Below, piece after piece: positions 63,630 to 64,000 of a DNA stretch of 64,000 nucleotides. The DNA comes from Streptomyces sp. Tue6028 (GTDB taxonomy: Bacteria > Actinomycetota > Actinomycetes > Streptomycetales > Streptomycetaceae). Below the pieces are notes generated by a model that saw only the letters and a program-made list of their open reading frames with translations, searched no databases and was not told where the DNA came from. Positions within the stretch are counted from its first letter, which is position 1; the number at the start of each line of letters is the position of its first letter. Made by a program: the position numbers and the translations under genes. The stretch lies in assembly GCF_002300165.1 (NCBI RefSeq), contig NZ_MLCE01000021.1, forward strand, positions 491,524 to 555,523, in the 5' to 3' direction.

Positions 63630-64000
63630 TCTCCGAGTTGTCCGACGTGAGCGCCGACTCCGGTCGGTCCCCGGACAGCCATTCCGCACCAAGCACTCAA
63701 CGATCGACGACCTCGTCGTCGACGCGTTTTCATGCATGTTTGCGAAATGAGGAATCCGCGTTCGAAAGAGCGCGACCCCGATTAGCTCGGGGGCCGCGAT
63801 TCCGCTAAAGTCTCACTCGTCGGACCGGCCCAACAGCCGCGAAGACAAACCCCGCCGACAGGGAATCGGACACGAAAGAGTCTGATAGAGTCGGAACCGC
63901 CGGAAAGGGAAACGCGAAAGCGAGAACCTGGAAAGCGCCGAGGAAATCGGATCGGAAAGATCTGATAGAGTCGGAAACGCAAGACCGAAGGGAAGCGTCC
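63630..64000 (+). promoter_or_regulatory. Upstream leader/promoter region of a 16S-23S-5S rRNA operon
   Basis: The sequence matches the conserved leader ahead of Streptomyces 16S rRNA genes as I remember it. Features are TAAAGT at 63806-63811 (CCGCTAAAGTCTCACTCG) and two copies of TCTGATAGAGTCGGAA with TAGAGT at 63886-63891 and 63966-63971, 80 bp apart, within a longer near-duplicate. These look like tandem promoter or processing elements. The 16S gene itself lies beyond the window. Confidence 0.8.

Overview
This is high-GC actinobacterial chromosomal DNA, almost certainly from a Streptomyces. The support is very high third-position GC, frequent GTG starts, ATGA/GTGA stop-start overlaps, many leaderless-type starts, and hallmark loci: lsr2, clpC, a second orphan nuoD, the sigE-cseA-cseB-cseC envelope stress operon, disA-radA, and an attenuator-controlled trpS beside an rRNA operon leader. 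From memory, the gene order resembles the core S. coelicolor SCO333x-SCO339x region. No phage, insertion sequence, tRNA gene or CRISPR array was seen.

Layout. 0-6 kb: a coiled-coil membrane-anchored protein, a YdbS/YdbT-like PH-domain pair, and orphan nuoD2 convergent with a MidA/NDUFAF7-like methyltransferase. 6.4-12.2 kb: a NarL-type two-component pair, a TmrB-like ATP-binding protein, an ArsR-type regulator with a palindromic candidate operator, a small ORF and a threonine aldolase. 12.4-18 kb: a compact cofactor operon (DUF2520 protein, panC, nadB, nadC, coaX) joining pantothenate/CoA and NAD synthesis. 18-24.4 kb: two hypothetical genes, a BlaI-type regulator, an N-acetylglutamate synthase-like acetyltransferase, lsr2, an SCO3374-family gene and clpC with a candidate ClgR operator.

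24.4-31.6 kb is the accessory island and the most interesting part. It holds a three-gene NACHT NTPase cassette read on the minus strand: a helical-domain NACHT protein, a trypco2-like small protein, and a trypsin-like protease-NACHT-repeat protein. The two NACHT proteins are paralogues of nearly equal length with exchanged N-terminal domains. The arrangement fits the STAND/NACHT conflict (antiphage) systems of multicellular bacteria.

32-44.9 kb: an M23 peptidase with a long leader, a TetR/MFS efflux pair with several operator-like sites, AraC-VOC, the sigE-cseABC operon, mutY, an anchored secreted-domain protein, disA and radA. 45-64 kb: an unusual sigma-like/zinc-finger/TM/BACON fusion, a Cys-rich protein, a Ppx/GppA phosphatase, a TIM-barrel isomerase with a TetR regulator, ilvD, a Ser/Thr kinase with a beta-propeller sensor, an SH3 protein, a methyltransferase, a SulP transporter, an ABC exporter, proC and trpS. 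The trpS gene has a textbook ribosome-mediated attenuator encoding a 13-residue leader peptide with tandem Trp codons. The window ends inside the promoter/leader region of an rRNA operon on the plus strand.

Two patterns run through the window. First, several genes have their stop-codon neighbourhood tandemly duplicated just downstream (after 1498, 7661, 9117, 10978 minus, 42045, 42274 minus). Second, about fifteen genes start 6-7 nt after a TANNNT-like hexamer, as expected for leaderless transcripts.
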